Shown one piece after another: positions 8,314 to 17,184 of a DNA stretch of 64,000 nucleotides. Positions within the stretch are counted from its first letter, which is position 1, and each line of letters begins with the position of its first letter. Below the pieces are notes generated by a model. It made no database searches, had not been told where the DNA came from, and worked only from the letters and a program-made list of their open reading frames with translations. The stretch spans positions 2,170,001 to 2,234,000 of the forward strand of contig NZ_QWDD01000001.1 of NCBI RefSeq assembly GCF_003722355.1, read 5' to 3'. The DNA comes from Methylocystis hirsuta (GTDB lineage Bacteria > Pseudomonadota > Alphaproteobacteria > Rhizobiales > Beijerinckiaceae). Position numbers and translations under genes: made by a program.

Positions 8314-9894
8314 TTACAAAGCGAGCGCCGAGCGCACCTTCGCCGAATAGCCGTAGATGTCGTCGTAGAGCTTCAGCGCGCCGTCGTCGTTGACCACAGC
8401 CGTGAAATATTCGATGTGCACCGGAATGGGCTTCGCGAGATTGATGCGGTGTTCCTTCGTGCCGATCAGAGCCTTCAGACGCTTTTCGTCATAGCCAGGA
8501 CGCGCGACCACCTCTTCCGCGAGCTTGAACGGATCTTGGACACGTACGCATCCGTGACTGTATGCGCGCTTGGCGCGGGCGAAGAGTTTCTTCTGCGGCG
8601 TGTCGTGCATGTAGATCAAGAGATCGTTCGGAAACACGAATTTCAGTCGGCCAAGCGCGTTCTTCTCGCCGGGCTCCTGCTGAACGATCGGGCGGCCATT
8701 TCGATAGGTCACTTTGTATCCGCGCGCGCGGAGCTTGGAGAGCTTGCCGCCGGTTTTGGGCTCCAGCTCGTTCTCGATGATCGACTCCGGAACGTTCCAG
8801 CTCGGATTGATGATGATATATGGCATCAGGTCTGAAAACACCGGCGTCGGCGACGTCTTCTTCCCGACGATGACGCGCGCGCGCAACACTGCTTGATTGT
8901 CTCGCGTGAATGTCGTCTCGAACTGCGGAATATTGACTTCAAGGCGCGTCGCGCCCATTTCGCGCGGCTCCCAACGCCACCGCTCCATATTGGCGATGAT
9001 CTCCGCCTCGACGCGCTTCGCCTTGGCTTCGGACAGCGACGCAAAATTGGTGATGGGCTTGGCGTCCGACTCGTGAGCCGCAGCGGCTTGGCGGCGCGGA
9101 TGGCCGCGCGCGGCGCGCAATTCGGCGAGTTTCTCGCGCAAGGCGGCATAGGCCGGGTGCGACGGATTGAAGGCGGCAAGCCGCGCGCCGGCCCCGTCTC
9201 CAGCCTCGGCGACCGCGTCGAGCGCTTGCGCCGGCTTCACCACCGATGGCCGCTCCTCGATGTCAGGTGAAATCGTTGCGGGATTGACCCGGGCGCCGCT
9301 CGCTTGCGCTGCATAATCGGCGACGGCCTCGGAGAGGGCCAGTTCGCCCGCGGCGCTCCAGGACGACTCCTGCGCAGGCGCGTTTACGCGCAGGCCGTCG
9401 CGGCCGGCGTCGCGCAGAGCGCCCAGGGCGCTTCTCGCCGACTCTGTGAAGCCGTCCGCCGCGCGCCAGATCGGCGCATAATTGCGTTTCTTGTAATAAG
9501 CGGCGATTTCCGAACGCTGGACGCTTTCGTCGACGCGGGGCTCCTCATTCGACCAGTCGCGCAGCGCGCGCGCAAGGCTTTCGCGCGCATCGGTCGCTTG
9601 CCGGCGATCGACCCTCCGCTGCTCCTCGACGCCTTGCGGCGCGTCGGCTCCCTGCCGCTTATCGAGACCCTGGCGCTCATCGGTCTGCTGCTCTTCGGCT
9701 TCTCGCGGCGCGTCGGCCGTCGGCCGGTCGGAGGTCTCACGCTCCAGCGCCGGCCTCGCCCTGCGCTCGGCGGCGGCTGGCGAACGGGGCGCGTCGTTTG
9801 GCGCGCTCGACAATTGCGCCACGGCCGGGGCGGCGAGCAGTGCGCCTGCGATGACGAAAGCAGCAGCCTGAGGGAGGAGCGAAACGCGAAACAT
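8314..9894 (-). CDS. Murein L,D-transpeptidase (YcbB/YkuD type)
   Basis: Periplasmic L,D-transpeptidase that would form 3-3 cross-links or attach proteins to peptidoglycan. A signal peptide (about 1-26, ending APAVAQ) is followed by a charged low-complexity segment rich in Arg, Gln, Asp and Glu (about 30-115), a scaffold domain (about 120-300, with KRNYAPIWRAADGF), then the YkuD catalytic domain (about 330-490). SHGCVRVQDPFKLAEEV contains the catalytic Cys and the Arg; MPYIIINPSWNVPESI precedes it. At 526 residues it has the length of the YcbB class. AGGAG precedes the ATG by about seven bases. The charged segment is unusual and may act as a spacer. Confidence 0.9.
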   Translation of the reverse strand: MFRVSLLPQAAAFVIAGALLAAPAVAQLSSAPNDAPRSPAAAERRARPALERETSDRPTADAPREAEEQQTDERQGLDKRQGADAPQGVEEQRRVDRRQATDARESLARALRDWSNEEPRVDESVQRSEIAAYYKKRNYAPIWRAADGFTESARSALGALRDAGRDGLRVNAPAQESSWSAAGELALSEAVADYAAQASGARVNPATISPDIEERPSVVKPAQALDAVAEAGDGAGARLAAFNPSHPAYAALREKLAELRAARGHPRRQAAAAHESDAKPITNFASLSEAKAKRVEAEIIANMERWRWEPREMGATRLEVNIPQFETTFTRDNQAVLRARVIVGKKTSPTPVFSDLMPYIIINPSWNVPESIIENELEPKTGGKLSKLRARGYKVTYRNGRPIVQQEPGEKNALGRLKFVFPNDLLIYMHDTPQKKLFARAKRAYSHGCVRVQDPFKLAEEVVARPGYDEKRLKALIGTKEHRINLAKPIPVHIEYFTAVVNDDGALKLYDDIYGYSAKVRSALAL

Positions 9895-9915
9895 GCTCGA
9901 ACTCCTGTGAGCCTC

Positions 9916-10266
9916 TTACAAGGCCTTGCGGCAAACGAAACGGATCGTCTGTCCGCGCACGCCGTAGCCCTCGTCGGTCTCGACGGTGACGCCATGGCAA
10001 TTCTGCGTAGGATCTGACTGCGCGACGGCGGTCGACTCCTGCCAGTCGATGGGGAGGATGAAGGGTTTCACCGACGAGGCGTCGGCGGCGACGCGCGCAG
10101 GCTGCGAGTCCGGCGCCTTGACGAAGAGCGCCTTGGCGGCGGCGAAGCTGACATTGGCGGCGAGGATGGCGAAGGCGATCTTCATGGCCAGCGCGATGCG
10201 AATCGGTCGCGAAGCGAAGCTGGGTTTGGTCGTGCGGTTCGTCGTGTTGCTCATAGAACGGTTCAT
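9916..10266 (-). CDS. Hypothetical single-span membrane or secreted protein, 116 aa
   Basis: Unknown function. The N-terminus is polar and Asn/Thr/Arg-rich (MNRSMSNTTNRTTK), followed by one hydrophobic stretch (IALAMKIAFAILAANVSFAA, about 25-45) that could be a late signal peptide or an anchor. The C-terminal half has two cysteines (QNCHGV and RFVCRKAL) that could form a disulfide in the periplasm. The start ATG is preceded by GGGGAA. It sits 21 bp upstream of the L,D-transpeptidase gene in the same direction, so the two may be co-transcribed. Confidence 0.6.
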   Translation of the reverse strand: MNRSMSNTTNRTTKPSFASRPIRIALAMKIAFAILAANVSFAAAKALFVKAPDSQPARVAADASSVKPFILPIDWQESTAVAQSDPTQNCHGVTVETDEGYGVRGQTIRFVCRKAL

Positions 10267-10371
10267 GGCGAGTTCCCCGTGGTCCGTCCGCTCGATCAGC
10301 GGATGATCGGACCCTAGAACGCCGCATGGAGAGTCGCGGTGCGCTGGCGCACAGGGCGCCAGATACAAGAA

Positions 10372-10395
10372 CTCCCGGCCTTGTGGGGCCGGGAG
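10372..10395 (-). terminator. Probable terminator of the DUF2076 gene
   Basis: A 9-bp GC stem (CTCCCGGCC / GGCCGGGAG) lies just past the stop of the DUF2076 gene, followed on the minus strand by a short, imperfect T-rich stretch (TTCTTGT). The hairpin is strong, the T tail weak. Confidence 0.5.
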
Positions 10396-10405
10396 CCAAA
10401 CTTCA

Positions 10406-11140
10406 TCAGACGTCAAAGCCGCCGTCGCCGCCGCTATCGAAACCGCCGCCGTCATCGAAGCCGGGGTCGGTGCCATAGTCGGCGTCCTCCACCCCGCCTG
10501 CGTTGTCGTAGCCGGAGTCGTAACCGGCGTCGGCGGCGCCCGGCTGGTCGCCGTAATAGTTGTTGATCACCGTATCGCCGCCGGCCGGCGCAAAGCCGGA
10601 GCCGATGCCGAGATTCCCCATCCCGCCATAGCCGGCGCCATGCGAGAACAGGTTGCGGATGCCGTCGGCGAGCAGCACGCCGCCCGCGACGCCCGCGGCG
10701 GTGCCGAGCGCGCCCTTCAGAAATCCACCGCTTTCAGGCGCAGGCGGCTGCTGCTGGCCCCAACCCTGCGGCGCGTAGCCGCCGGCCACGGGATTCATGC
10801 CCTGCTGGGCGCCGCCCCAAGGTCCGCTCGGACGAGCCTGCTGGGGAGGACGCGGCGGCGCCGGACGGGGACTGCCTCCGAACAGGCCGCCAAGGAAACC
10901 GCCGGCGGGCTTCGACTCAAGCTCCTGCACACGCGCCTCGAGCTCCTCGATGCGCGCATTAGCGCCTTGCAGCGCCTGATCCTGCACGATGACGGTCTGC
11001 GCCAGGAGATAGGGCGCCGCAGGTTGAGCCTTGATCTGTTCGCTGATGAAAGCCTCCGCCTCCTGGTCGCGCGGCGTCGAGGCGGCGCTCTTTGTGCGCT
11101 CGAACAGACCAGCGATGAGTTGGCGTTCTTCCGGTGACAT
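10406..11140 (-). CDS. DUF2076 domain-containing protein
   Basis: Protein of 244 residues with the DUF2076 layout: conserved N-terminal region (MSPEERQLIAGLFERTK, then AEAFISEQIKAQPAAPYLL), a short coiled coil (ARIEELEARVQELESK, about 60-76), a Gly/Pro-rich linker, a small glycine-rich hydrophobic segment (ALGTAAGVAGGVLLADGIR, about 140-160), and an acidic Gly/Asp tail ending DSGGDGGFDV. The family is common in proteobacteria and is annotated as a periplasmic ligand-binding sensor-like protein, but its function is not established. It stands between two envelope genes on the same strand. Confidence 0.8.
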   Translation of the reverse strand: MSPEERQLIAGLFERTKSAASTPRDQEAEAFISEQIKAQPAAPYLLAQTVIVQDQALQGANARIEELEARVQELESKPAGGFLGGLFGGSPRPAPPRPPQQARPSGPWGGAQQGMNPVAGGYAPQGWGQQQPPAPESGGFLKGALGTAAGVAGGVLLADGIRNLFSHGAGYGGMGNLGIGSGFAPAGGDTVINNYYGDQPGAADAGYDSGYDNAGGVEDADYGTDPGFDDGGGFDSGGDGGFDV

Positions 11141-11286
11141 AGGGTTTCTCCATAGTCGCCGCCCTCGAAGGCGCGGCGCAGCAAGATATGGCCCCGCTGC
11201 AAAACGCCGCCAAGCCCCAAGCGCAAACGCGGCCGATTAAACTTTCGAAATCTGGCGGTAAGGCCGGGTCGCGCCAGATCTCCGCG

Positions 11287-13281
11287 CTATGCGTGCGGCC
11301 AGTGGCGTTCGCGGAACCAGCTGCGATAGTCGGTCATCTTCGCGCGCTGGGCGGCCGGCGCGCGCCGCGAGCACGTCGCCGCCTCGGCGCTCCCGTCCGA
11401 AGCGCCCCACCGCAGTTCGACGCAGTCGTTGGGATTGTAGCCCATCTCAAGGTCCGCCGCGCGGTCCATGACGTCTTTGAGCGAGAGCGTCCAGGCGGAG
11501 CCGTCGCTGCGCGTATAGGAAAATGTGCGGGCCGCGAGTTCGCTCGCCAGCGCGCTTTGCAGTTGCGCCTGAACGCCCGCCGGACCTCTGCCAAACGGCA
11601 TGGCGTAGCGATCGCTGCGTCGAGCGACACGATCTGGAAATCCGCGCACAACATCGATCGCGATCAGCAGCCGGAGATCGCGCGCCGGCGTCGAGAAATC
11701 CTCCCACGCGCCGCTGGTCGCGAAGATCGCTGGACCGTCCGGCATCGACGCCTCGCCGCGCCCGCCGTTCTGGAATTTTCGACCGTTTTCGACCGCCGTC
11801 GCGCGGGTCTTCACCTGCTCCTCAAGCGCCGTGATGGCCGCCATCATCGCGCGCGTCGGATCGAGCGGCTCAGGCGACATCACCTCATCCATGCGATCGT
11901 AGAAATCCTCGGCGCCGAGCTGGGATTGCTCCAGGGAGAAATCGCCATAATCCGGATTTTTGGCGATCTCCGCATTGCCGAGCGCCCGCAGCCCGCCGTT
12001 CTCCCGCACGATCGGCCGGAAGCGCTTGAAGCCGGGACTTCCGAGCGATGATTCGTTCACGAACAGGAAATTGCCGCGCCAGAACCGCTTGCGCGTGACG
12101 GTTCCATCCGGCTCGGCGTCGACGGCAAGAAACACGCCCGCGGCGTCCGCCGTCTGCGGGACGCGCTGCACGAGCATCATGACGTGTCCGTACGGATCAG
12201 CGTAGGCGGTTCCGGGACGCAGCGTTTCCTGCGTCAGTGGAATGGTATAAAAGTCGGACTTGTCGCTATTTGCCGGCGCGCGCACCGAACCGGAATGAAC
12301 GACGTCGCCCACGGCCCGTAAATATCCGGCGACGCCGGCCGGCCGCTTCGGGGCAGGCGGTTTCGCAGGGGCGACCGGCGCAGTCGTCGGCGCCGACGGC
12401 TGGACCTGCTGAGGCTGTGCAAACAGCTGCTGCAAAAAGTTCGGAGGAGCCGCTATGCGGGTAGGGGCCGGCGGAGCGGCGGCCGACGCCACAGCTTGTT
12501 CGGGCGGCGGCGCGGGTCGGGTCAGTTGGGGATGCAGAATATCAAATCGTTCATTGCATCGCGGCGGCGCGCCGGCGGCGGCGCGCGAGCAATTCGAATA
12601 GGCGAAAGGCAGCCCCATCTTGTAGGCGAAATAGGCGCGCAAGAAGTAGACGAAATCGGCGCAGTCGGGTTTCAGCGATTGGGTGAAACTGTCTTCGCCC
12701 ATGCCGAGATGATTGAACAGGACATTGCGCGACGGATTGCGCAGCACCTCGTGCCATGTCTTCCACGACTGCTCCGCTTCGAGCGGCGCGTCAAAAAGTT
12801 TGGCGATCCACGCCGAATATAAATTCTCCGTCGCGCGGTTCCATGTGTTGTGCACCCGCCAGACGCTGCCTTCCGCCGCTTGCGACGCGGACGACTTGCG
12901 CGCGTTCACGGCGATGTCCTTCGTAATCGTGCCGCAAGTGAACGAAGACGTGTCGAGCGTCGCGCGCCACGCGCCGGCGGCTGGCGACGCAACCTCGGCG
13001 AACCAGACATACGGCGGTCCGCCACGCTGTCCGCGCGATCTGGCCGCGACCCGTCCATCTGGCGCAATCAGGGAAAGCTCGCCGTCGAGCGGCTTCTCCG
13101 CGGCGACGAGGATACGCAAGGGCGCGCCTGCCCAAGGCGACGCCGGCGACGTTACAACCGCGACCTCAGCCGATTCCTCGCAGGGCGAATCTTGAGCCTG
13201 GGCGTTCGAGAAGGGAAAAAGAAAGGCAAAAAAAGCGCCTGCGACAGGCAAGAATGCAGCGAATCGGCGCGCTGGAAACAT
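11287..13281 (-). CDS. Large secreted protein with papain/NlpC-like Cys-His pattern
   Basis: Predicted periplasmic protein of 664 residues, not recognised as a named family. Signal peptide at about 1-30 (FLPVAGAFFAFLFPFSNAQA). An Ig-like beta region (about 35-130) is followed by a helical region containing DCADFVYFLRAYFAYKMGLP, which resembles the nucleophile helix of NlpC/P60 or transglutaminase-like cysteine hydrolases. A Pro/Ala linker follows, and then DPYGHVMMLVQRVP supplies a candidate catalytic His and RFRPIVRENGG a later element. The ATG has GAGAGGG upstream. The enzymatic role (peptidase or amidase acting on the cell wall) is inference from motif layout and from neighbouring envelope genes. 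Confidence 0.6.
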   Translation of the reverse strand: MFPARRFAAFLPVAGAFFAFLFPFSNAQAQDSPCEESAEVAVVTSPASPWAGAPLRILVAAEKPLDGELSLIAPDGRVAARSRGQRGGPPYVWFAEVASPAAGAWRATLDTSSFTCGTITKDIAVNARKSSASQAAEGSVWRVHNTWNRATENLYSAWIAKLFDAPLEAEQSWKTWHEVLRNPSRNVLFNHLGMGEDSFTQSLKPDCADFVYFLRAYFAYKMGLPFAYSNCSRAAAGAPPRCNERFDILHPQLTRPAPPPEQAVASAAAPPAPTRIAAPPNFLQQLFAQPQQVQPSAPTTAPVAPAKPPAPKRPAGVAGYLRAVGDVVHSGSVRAPANSDKSDFYTIPLTQETLRPGTAYADPYGHVMMLVQRVPQTADAAGVFLAVDAEPDGTVTRKRFWRGNFLFVNESSLGSPGFKRFRPIVRENGGLRALGNAEIAKNPDYGDFSLEQSQLGAEDFYDRMDEVMSPEPLDPTRAMMAAITALEEQVKTRATAVENGRKFQNGGRGEASMPDGPAIFATSGAWEDFSTPARDLRLLIAIDVVRGFPDRVARRSDRYAMPFGRGPAGVQAQLQSALASELAARTFSYTRSDGSAWTLSLKDVMDRAADLEMGYNPNDCVELRWGASDGSAEAATCSRRAPAAQRAKMTDYRSWFRERHWPHA

Positions 13282-13635
13282 TTGTGACCCTCTCTTGGAC
13301 CGCCTTCGATTTATCTCTTCGTCAGAGGCCGCTTCGCAGGACACGGAGTTGGCAAGAATCCGGCTGGGGACGTGAGGCGCGACTTTCGCACAGCGGCCCA
13401 TTGCGCACGGCCCATTGTTTGAAAGAAATGGGTCAAAATGGCGACGTCCGCCCGCCACGCTCGTGCTGTCGAGCGGCCGGCGCAGAGAGCAACGGCTCCG
13501 TTGGACGCGGCTCGGCAGGACGATGGCGTCGCCGGGCCCCTTCGCCCCCGCGGCCGAGGCATGGTTTCGCGGCTATATATCCGGCGGCGCCTTAACCTTG
13601 CATGGCAACGGCTATCGTCAGGGCACAGTCTTTCA
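13282..13635. other. Intergenic stretch without recognised gene
   Basis: About 350 bp between the start of the large secreted protein and a palindromic repeat. The promoter of the secreted protein should lie at its left end; no convincing reading frame, RNA gene or terminator was seen in the rest. Confidence 0.4.
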
Positions 13636-13731
13636 GCGTCATGCCCGCGCTTGTCGCGGGCATCCACGCGGCGCCGCTGCGCTGGACTTTCAGCATTGGC
13701 GCAATGTCCCGGGACAAGCCCGCCATGACGC
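13636..13731. repeat. REP/MITE-like palindromic element, copy 1
   Basis: Begins GTCATGCCCGCGCTTGTCG and ends with the inverted form (GGGACAAGCCCGCCATGAC). The left arm is itself a hairpin (GCCCGCG / CGCGGGC). Near-identical left arms occur at 17074 and 63781, so this is a dispersed element of about 95-110 bp. Confidence 0.75.
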
Positions 13732-13744
13732 GGGAACCGCCTGC

Positions 13745-14770
13745 TTACGCCGCCGTAAACTTCTCGCTGAAGATGCGGTCATGCGGGACGCCGCAAGAAC
13801 GCGCGGTCTCTTCCGTTGCGGCGATCAGCGCCGGCGGGCCGCAGACGTAAATGTCGGGCCGCTCGGTCGCGCTCGACAGCGCCTGCGCAAGCGCTGCGAC
13901 CGGCGTGCCGACGAACCCGCGCCAGTCCTGTTCCGGCTTCCACACGCAGAGCGTCACGACGAGCGGCAACGCCGCCTGGAGTTCGTCGATCACGTCGAGC
14001 GCGAAAAGCTCGTCGACTTTGTTGACCCCGAAGAACAGCCGGCAGGGGCGCTGATCGGCGAATTCACCTATTTGCCGCAGCATCGAGAGCGCCGGCGCGA
14101 GGCCGGTGCCGCCGACGACGAACCAGCGCGGCGCAGGGCTCGCCTCGTCGAGGGTGAACTGCCCCTGCGGACCGCGGACAAGCAGCGTGTCGCCGACGGC
14201 GGCGCGATCACGAAGATAATTCGAAAAGGCGCCGTGCGGCTGAAGGCGAATGAACAACTCGAGCGTTCCGTCCCAGTTCGGCGCGTTGGCGAGCGAATAG
14301 GAACGCTTCGCCGAGCCGTCGGGAAGCGTGAGTTCGACGAATTGCCCGGCGGCGAACTGCGCCGCGCTGCCGAACGTCGGATCATCCTCATATTGAAGCT
14401 GCAGGCGCACCGCTCCAGAGCCCGCCGGCTCCAACGCGACGAGCGTCGCCCGCCGCTCGGGAACCGGCGCAGAGCCGACCGCCGCTTCGTCGAAAGGCGC
14501 CCGCAAAGCGAGATCGCCGCGCGCCCGCGCGCGGCACAGCAATATGTCGCCCGCCATGCGCTCATCTTCGCTTAGCGCCGCGCTGCTGTAGGACATCAGT
14601 TCGACCTCTCCGCTTGCGCGAGCGACGCGGCATGCGCCGCAGCCGCCCTCCCGGCAGGAGGAGGGAAGATAAATGCTGGCGCGTTCGGCGGCGTCCAGTA
14701 GCGTGTCGGAGGGTTCGGCGTCGAAGGCGATCGTCGCGCCGTCGCGCGTGAGTAGACTGACCTTGTACAT
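13745..14770 (-). CDS. MmoC-like NADH:acceptor reductase, probable electron donor to Hcp
   Basis: Ferredoxin-reductase fusion of 341 residues. An N-terminal plant-type [2Fe-2S] domain has Cys39, Cys44, Cys47 and Cys79 (SSCREGGCGACRV ... LLCRAR). It is followed by an FAD domain (RSYSLANAP, the flavin-binding RxYS motif) and an NAD domain (GGTGLAPALSMLRQI; YVCGPPALI; C-terminal FSEKF). Domain order and many motifs match soluble methane monooxygenase component C. No mmo genes are nearby; the gene follows hcp by 55 bp on the same strand, where Hcr-type reductases are usually found, so the likely job is passing NADH electrons to the hybrid-cluster protein. This start has GGGA upstream; the frame is open further but lacks homology. 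Confidence 0.8.
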   Translation of the reverse strand: MYKVSLLTRDGATIAFDAEPSDTLLDAAERASIYLPSSCREGGCGACRVARASGEVELMSYSSAALSEDERMAGDILLCRARARGDLALRAPFDEAAVGSAPVPERRATLVALEPAGSGAVRLQLQYEDDPTFGSAAQFAAGQFVELTLPDGSAKRSYSLANAPNWDGTLELFIRLQPHGAFSNYLRDRAAVGDTLLVRGPQGQFTLDEASPAPRWFVVGGTGLAPALSMLRQIGEFADQRPCRLFFGVNKVDELFALDVIDELQAALPLVVTLCVWKPEQDWRGFVGTPVAALAQALSSATERPDIYVCGPPALIAATEETARSCGVPHDRIFSEKFTAA

Positions 14771-14825
14771 GACGTATCCCGGCGAAGGGGCGGACGCCCG
14801 AGGTCGGGCGTCCGCTGCATGATGG

Positions 14826-16490
14826 CTAGGCGGCGCGCGCGAGCGAAGCCGCAATGTCGGATTTGGCGTCGCCGAGCGGCTGGACGCCGAACTTCTCCAC
14901 CAGCACGTCAACGAGCGCCGGCGTGAGGAAGGCTGGCAGCGTCGGGCCGATGCGCACATTGCGCACGCCGAGCGCCAGCAGCGTCAGAAGAACGGCCGCC
15001 GCCTTCTGCTCGAACCAGGAAACGATGAGCGACAGCGGCAGTTCGTTGACGCCGACGCCGAAGGCCTCAGCCAGTTTCGTCGCAACAACGAGCGCCGAAT
15101 AGGCGTCGTTGCACTGGCCCATGTCGAGAAGGCGCGGCAGCCCGCCGATCGTCCCGAAGTCATGCTTGTTGAAGCGATATTTGCCGCAGCCGAGCGTCAG
15201 GATCACCGTATCTTCCGGCGCTTCATCGGCAAAATCGCTGTAGTAGTTGCGACCTGGCGCGGCGCCGTCGCATCCGCCGACGAGGAAGAAGTGGCGGATG
15301 GCGCCGCTCTTCACCGCATCGATCACCTTGTCGGCGACGCCGAGCACTGTGTCGCGCCCGAAGCCGATGGTGATGGTCTTTTCCGGCGCGTCTTCAGTGA
15401 AGCCGGGCAGGGCCTGCGCCGCCTGCGCGACAACCGCGAAATTCTCATCGGCGATGTGGCGCACGCCCGCCCATCCAACCGGACCCGCGGTGAAGATGCG
15501 GCCGCGATAACGCGGCTGCGGCTCGATGAGGCAGTTGGAGGTCATCACGATCGGGCCTGGGAATTCGGCGAACTCCTTCTGCTGATCCTGCCAGGCGCCG
15601 CCGTAATTGCCGGCGAGATGCGGATAGGCCTTGAGCTTGGGATAGGAATGCGCCGGCAGCATTTCGCCATGCGTATAGACGTTGACGCCCTTATCCTTCG
15701 TCGCTTCGAGAATGGCGTGCAGATCCTTCAGATCATGGCCTGAGACGAGGATCGCTTTCCCCTTGATCGGCGTCACGCGCACGCTCGTCGGCGTCGGAGA
15801 GCCGAAGGCGCCGGTGTTCGCGGCGTCGAGCGCCTCCATCGCGAGGAAGTTCGCGCGGCCGAGCGCCAGCGCCTCGTCGAGCAGCGTCGCGACGTCGCGC
15901 TCTTCGCGCGCCAGCATATCGAGCGCATGTTCGACCGTCGCATAGATTGCGTCGCGCTCTTCTCCAAGCACGCGCGCATGATGCGCATAGGCGCAGACGC
16001 CTTTGAGGCCATAAAGAATGAGCGCACGCGCGCCGACGGCGTCCTCGCCGAGGATCGCGGCGTCCTTGCGCACGGCGGCCTCCGACGCCTGTGCGGAAAG
16101 TCCGGCCATGTTGCTGGCGGGCACGAAAGCCGCGGGTCCCAAAACAGTCTGGGGTATCTTGGCCGCCGCGCGCGCAGCGTTTTCGTAAAGCGCTTTGGCG
16201 CGATCGCGAATCTGCGAAGCCTGGTGAATCAGCTCCACGAACTTCGCCGCGTTGAAATTGACGTTGGTGAGGGTCGTGAAGAAGGCGAAGAGGATGAAGC
16301 GGTCGGCTTCGATGTCTGTCGCGCCAAGTTGGCGCGCGCGGTGCAGATATTGGCCGACGCCCTCGCAGACATAGAGCAGAATGTCCTGCAGATCGGCGGT
16401 CGCGGCGTCCTTGCCGCACATGCCCTTCGCGCCGGCGCAGCCCGCGCCCTCGTCCGACCGGTAGGTCTGCTCGCATTGGTAACAGAACAT
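14826..16490 (-). CDS. hcp: Hydroxylamine reductase / hybrid-cluster protein
   Basis: Hybrid-cluster protein of 554 residues, acting in nitric oxide and hydroxylamine metabolism and in nitrosative-stress defence. The N-terminal cluster ligands are Cys3, Cys6, Cys18 and Cys25, spacing CX2CX11CX6C, as in the enterobacterial class. Later hybrid-cluster motifs are visible: [35 protein letters not shown] and [13 protein letters not shown]. Start ATG has a strong AGGAGGGAG upstream. A candidate NsrR operator lies 23 bp before the start, and nsrR itself is the next gene upstream on the same strand. Confidence 0.95.
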   Translation of the reverse strand: MFCYQCEQTYRSDEGAGCAGAKGMCGKDAATADLQDILLYVCEGVGQYLHRARQLGATDIEADRFILFAFFTTLTNVNFNAAKFVELIHQASQIRDRAKALYENAARAAAKIPQTVLGPAAFVPASNMAGLSAQASEAAVRKDAAILGEDAVGARALILYGLKGVCAYAHHARVLGEERDAIYATVEHALDMLAREERDVATLLDEALALGRANFLAMEALDAANTGAFGSPTPTSVRVTPIKGKAILVSGHDLKDLHAILEATKDKGVNVYTHGEMLPAHSYPKLKAYPHLAGNYGGAWQDQQKEFAEFPGPIVMTSNCLIEPQPRYRGRIFTAGPVGWAGVRHIADENFAVVAQAAQALPGFTEDAPEKTITIGFGRDTVLGVADKVIDAVKSGAIRHFFLVGGCDGAAPGRNYYSDFADEAPEDTVILTLGCGKYRFNKHDFGTIGGLPRLLDMGQCNDAYSALVVATKLAEAFGVGVNELPLSLIVSWFEQKAAAVLLTLLALGVRNVRIGPTLPAFLTPALVDVLVEKFGVQPLGDAKSDIAASLARAA

Positions 16491-16512
16491 GTCGCTCCCT
16501 CCTGGCTTCCTA

Positions 16513-16535
16513 ATTAGGTATTTAGAATGCTTATT
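16513..16535 (-). promoter_or_regulatory. Candidate NsrR operator upstream of hcp
   Basis: An 11-1-11 dyad: left half ATTAGGTATTT (16513-16523), one spacer base, right half whose reverse complement is AATAAGCATTC. Each half agrees with the NsrR half-site AAGATGYATTT at about 8 of 11 positions. It sits in an AT-rich patch directly before hcp, where repression by NsrR would be expected. Confidence 0.6.
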
Positions 16536-16596
16536 AAAAAGGTCGGAAGTCAAGCCGGGAGGCGCGCAATGAGCCGCGGCGTTGCGCCGCGAATAT

Positions 16597-17028
16597 TCAG
16601 GCGGAGAGATCGGCGAGCGGAAAGGCGGCGGTTTTTTCGAGGCAGTCGTGCAGAGTGTAGCGATCGAGTTCGCGCATAAATCCCTGTTCGGCGCGCGCCA
16701 GCATGCCCTTCAGTCGGCAGCGCGGCAAAAGGGCGCAGTTGCTGCCTTGCGGGCTGAAACATTCGACCAGCGGCTGGTCGTCAAGCCTGCGGACCACCTC
16801 GCCGATTCGGATGTCGCGCGGATCGCGCGCCAGTCGGACCCCGCCTTGCGCGCCGCGGATGCCCTCGACATATCCGGCCGCGGCGAGCTCCTGCAGCACT
16901 TTCGCCATATGGTGGCGCGAAACGCCGAAATGATCAGCGATCGCCGCCGCGCTCATCACTTGCGGATTGCGGTCGGCGAGGAGGATGAGGGCGCGCAGGC
17001 CAAAGTCGGTGAAGGTCGTCAGGCGCAT
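16597..17028 (-). CDS. nsrR: Rrf2-family nitric-oxide-sensing repressor NsrR
   Basis: Rrf2-type winged-helix regulator of 143 residues. [31 protein letters not shown] (helix-turn-helix) and [16 protein letters not shown] (wing) closely follow the NsrR pattern. Three Fe-S cluster cysteines are at 90, 98 and 104 (Cx7Cx5C, followed by RLK). The first interval is longer than the Cx4C of the enterobacterial protein. NsrR represses genes such as hcp and releases DNA on reaction with NO. It lies just upstream of hcp in the same direction, and a dyad before its own start suggests autoregulation. Confidence 0.9.
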   Translation of the reverse strand: MRLTTFTDFGLRALILLADRNPQVMSAAAIADHFGVSRHHMAKVLQELAAAGYVEGIRGAQGGVRLARDPRDIRIGEVVRRLDDQPLVECFSPQGSNCALLPRCRLKGMLARAEQGFMRELDRYTLHDCLEKTAAFPLADLSA

Positions 17029-17045
17029 CGCGAGAATTTAACACG

Positions 17046-17066
17046 GTATTCAAAATTCTGAAATAC
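17046..17066 (-). promoter_or_regulatory. Dyad before nsrR, possible autoregulatory site
   Basis: Imperfect palindrome with outer arms GTATT / AATAC and inner arms TTCA / TGAA, 18 bp upstream of the nsrR start. It matches the NsrR consensus less well than the site before hcp, so the protein that binds it is uncertain. Confidence 0.35.
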
Positions 17067-17073
17067 TGCCGCC

Positions 17074-17111
17074 GTCATGCCCGCGCTTGTCGCGGGCATC
17101 CACGCGGTGCC
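17074..17111. repeat. REP/MITE-like element, copy 2 (left arm only)
   Basis: The left arm GTCATGCCCGCGCTTGTCG and its hairpin are the same as at 13638 and 63781, but the right arm is missing and sequence diverges after about 38 bp. It is a truncated copy or a single REP unit. Confidence 0.65.
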
Positions 17112-17184
17112 ATTGCGCGTGCCGCGCAATCAAGACGGCCCCTCGTCCTTCGAGACGCCTGCTGCACGCTTATACAAATTACAG

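Noticed and set aside
13745..14770. A true mmoC of a soluble methane monooxygenase operon
   Set aside because: No mmoX, mmoY, mmoB, mmoZ or mmoD nearby; the partner gene is hcp.
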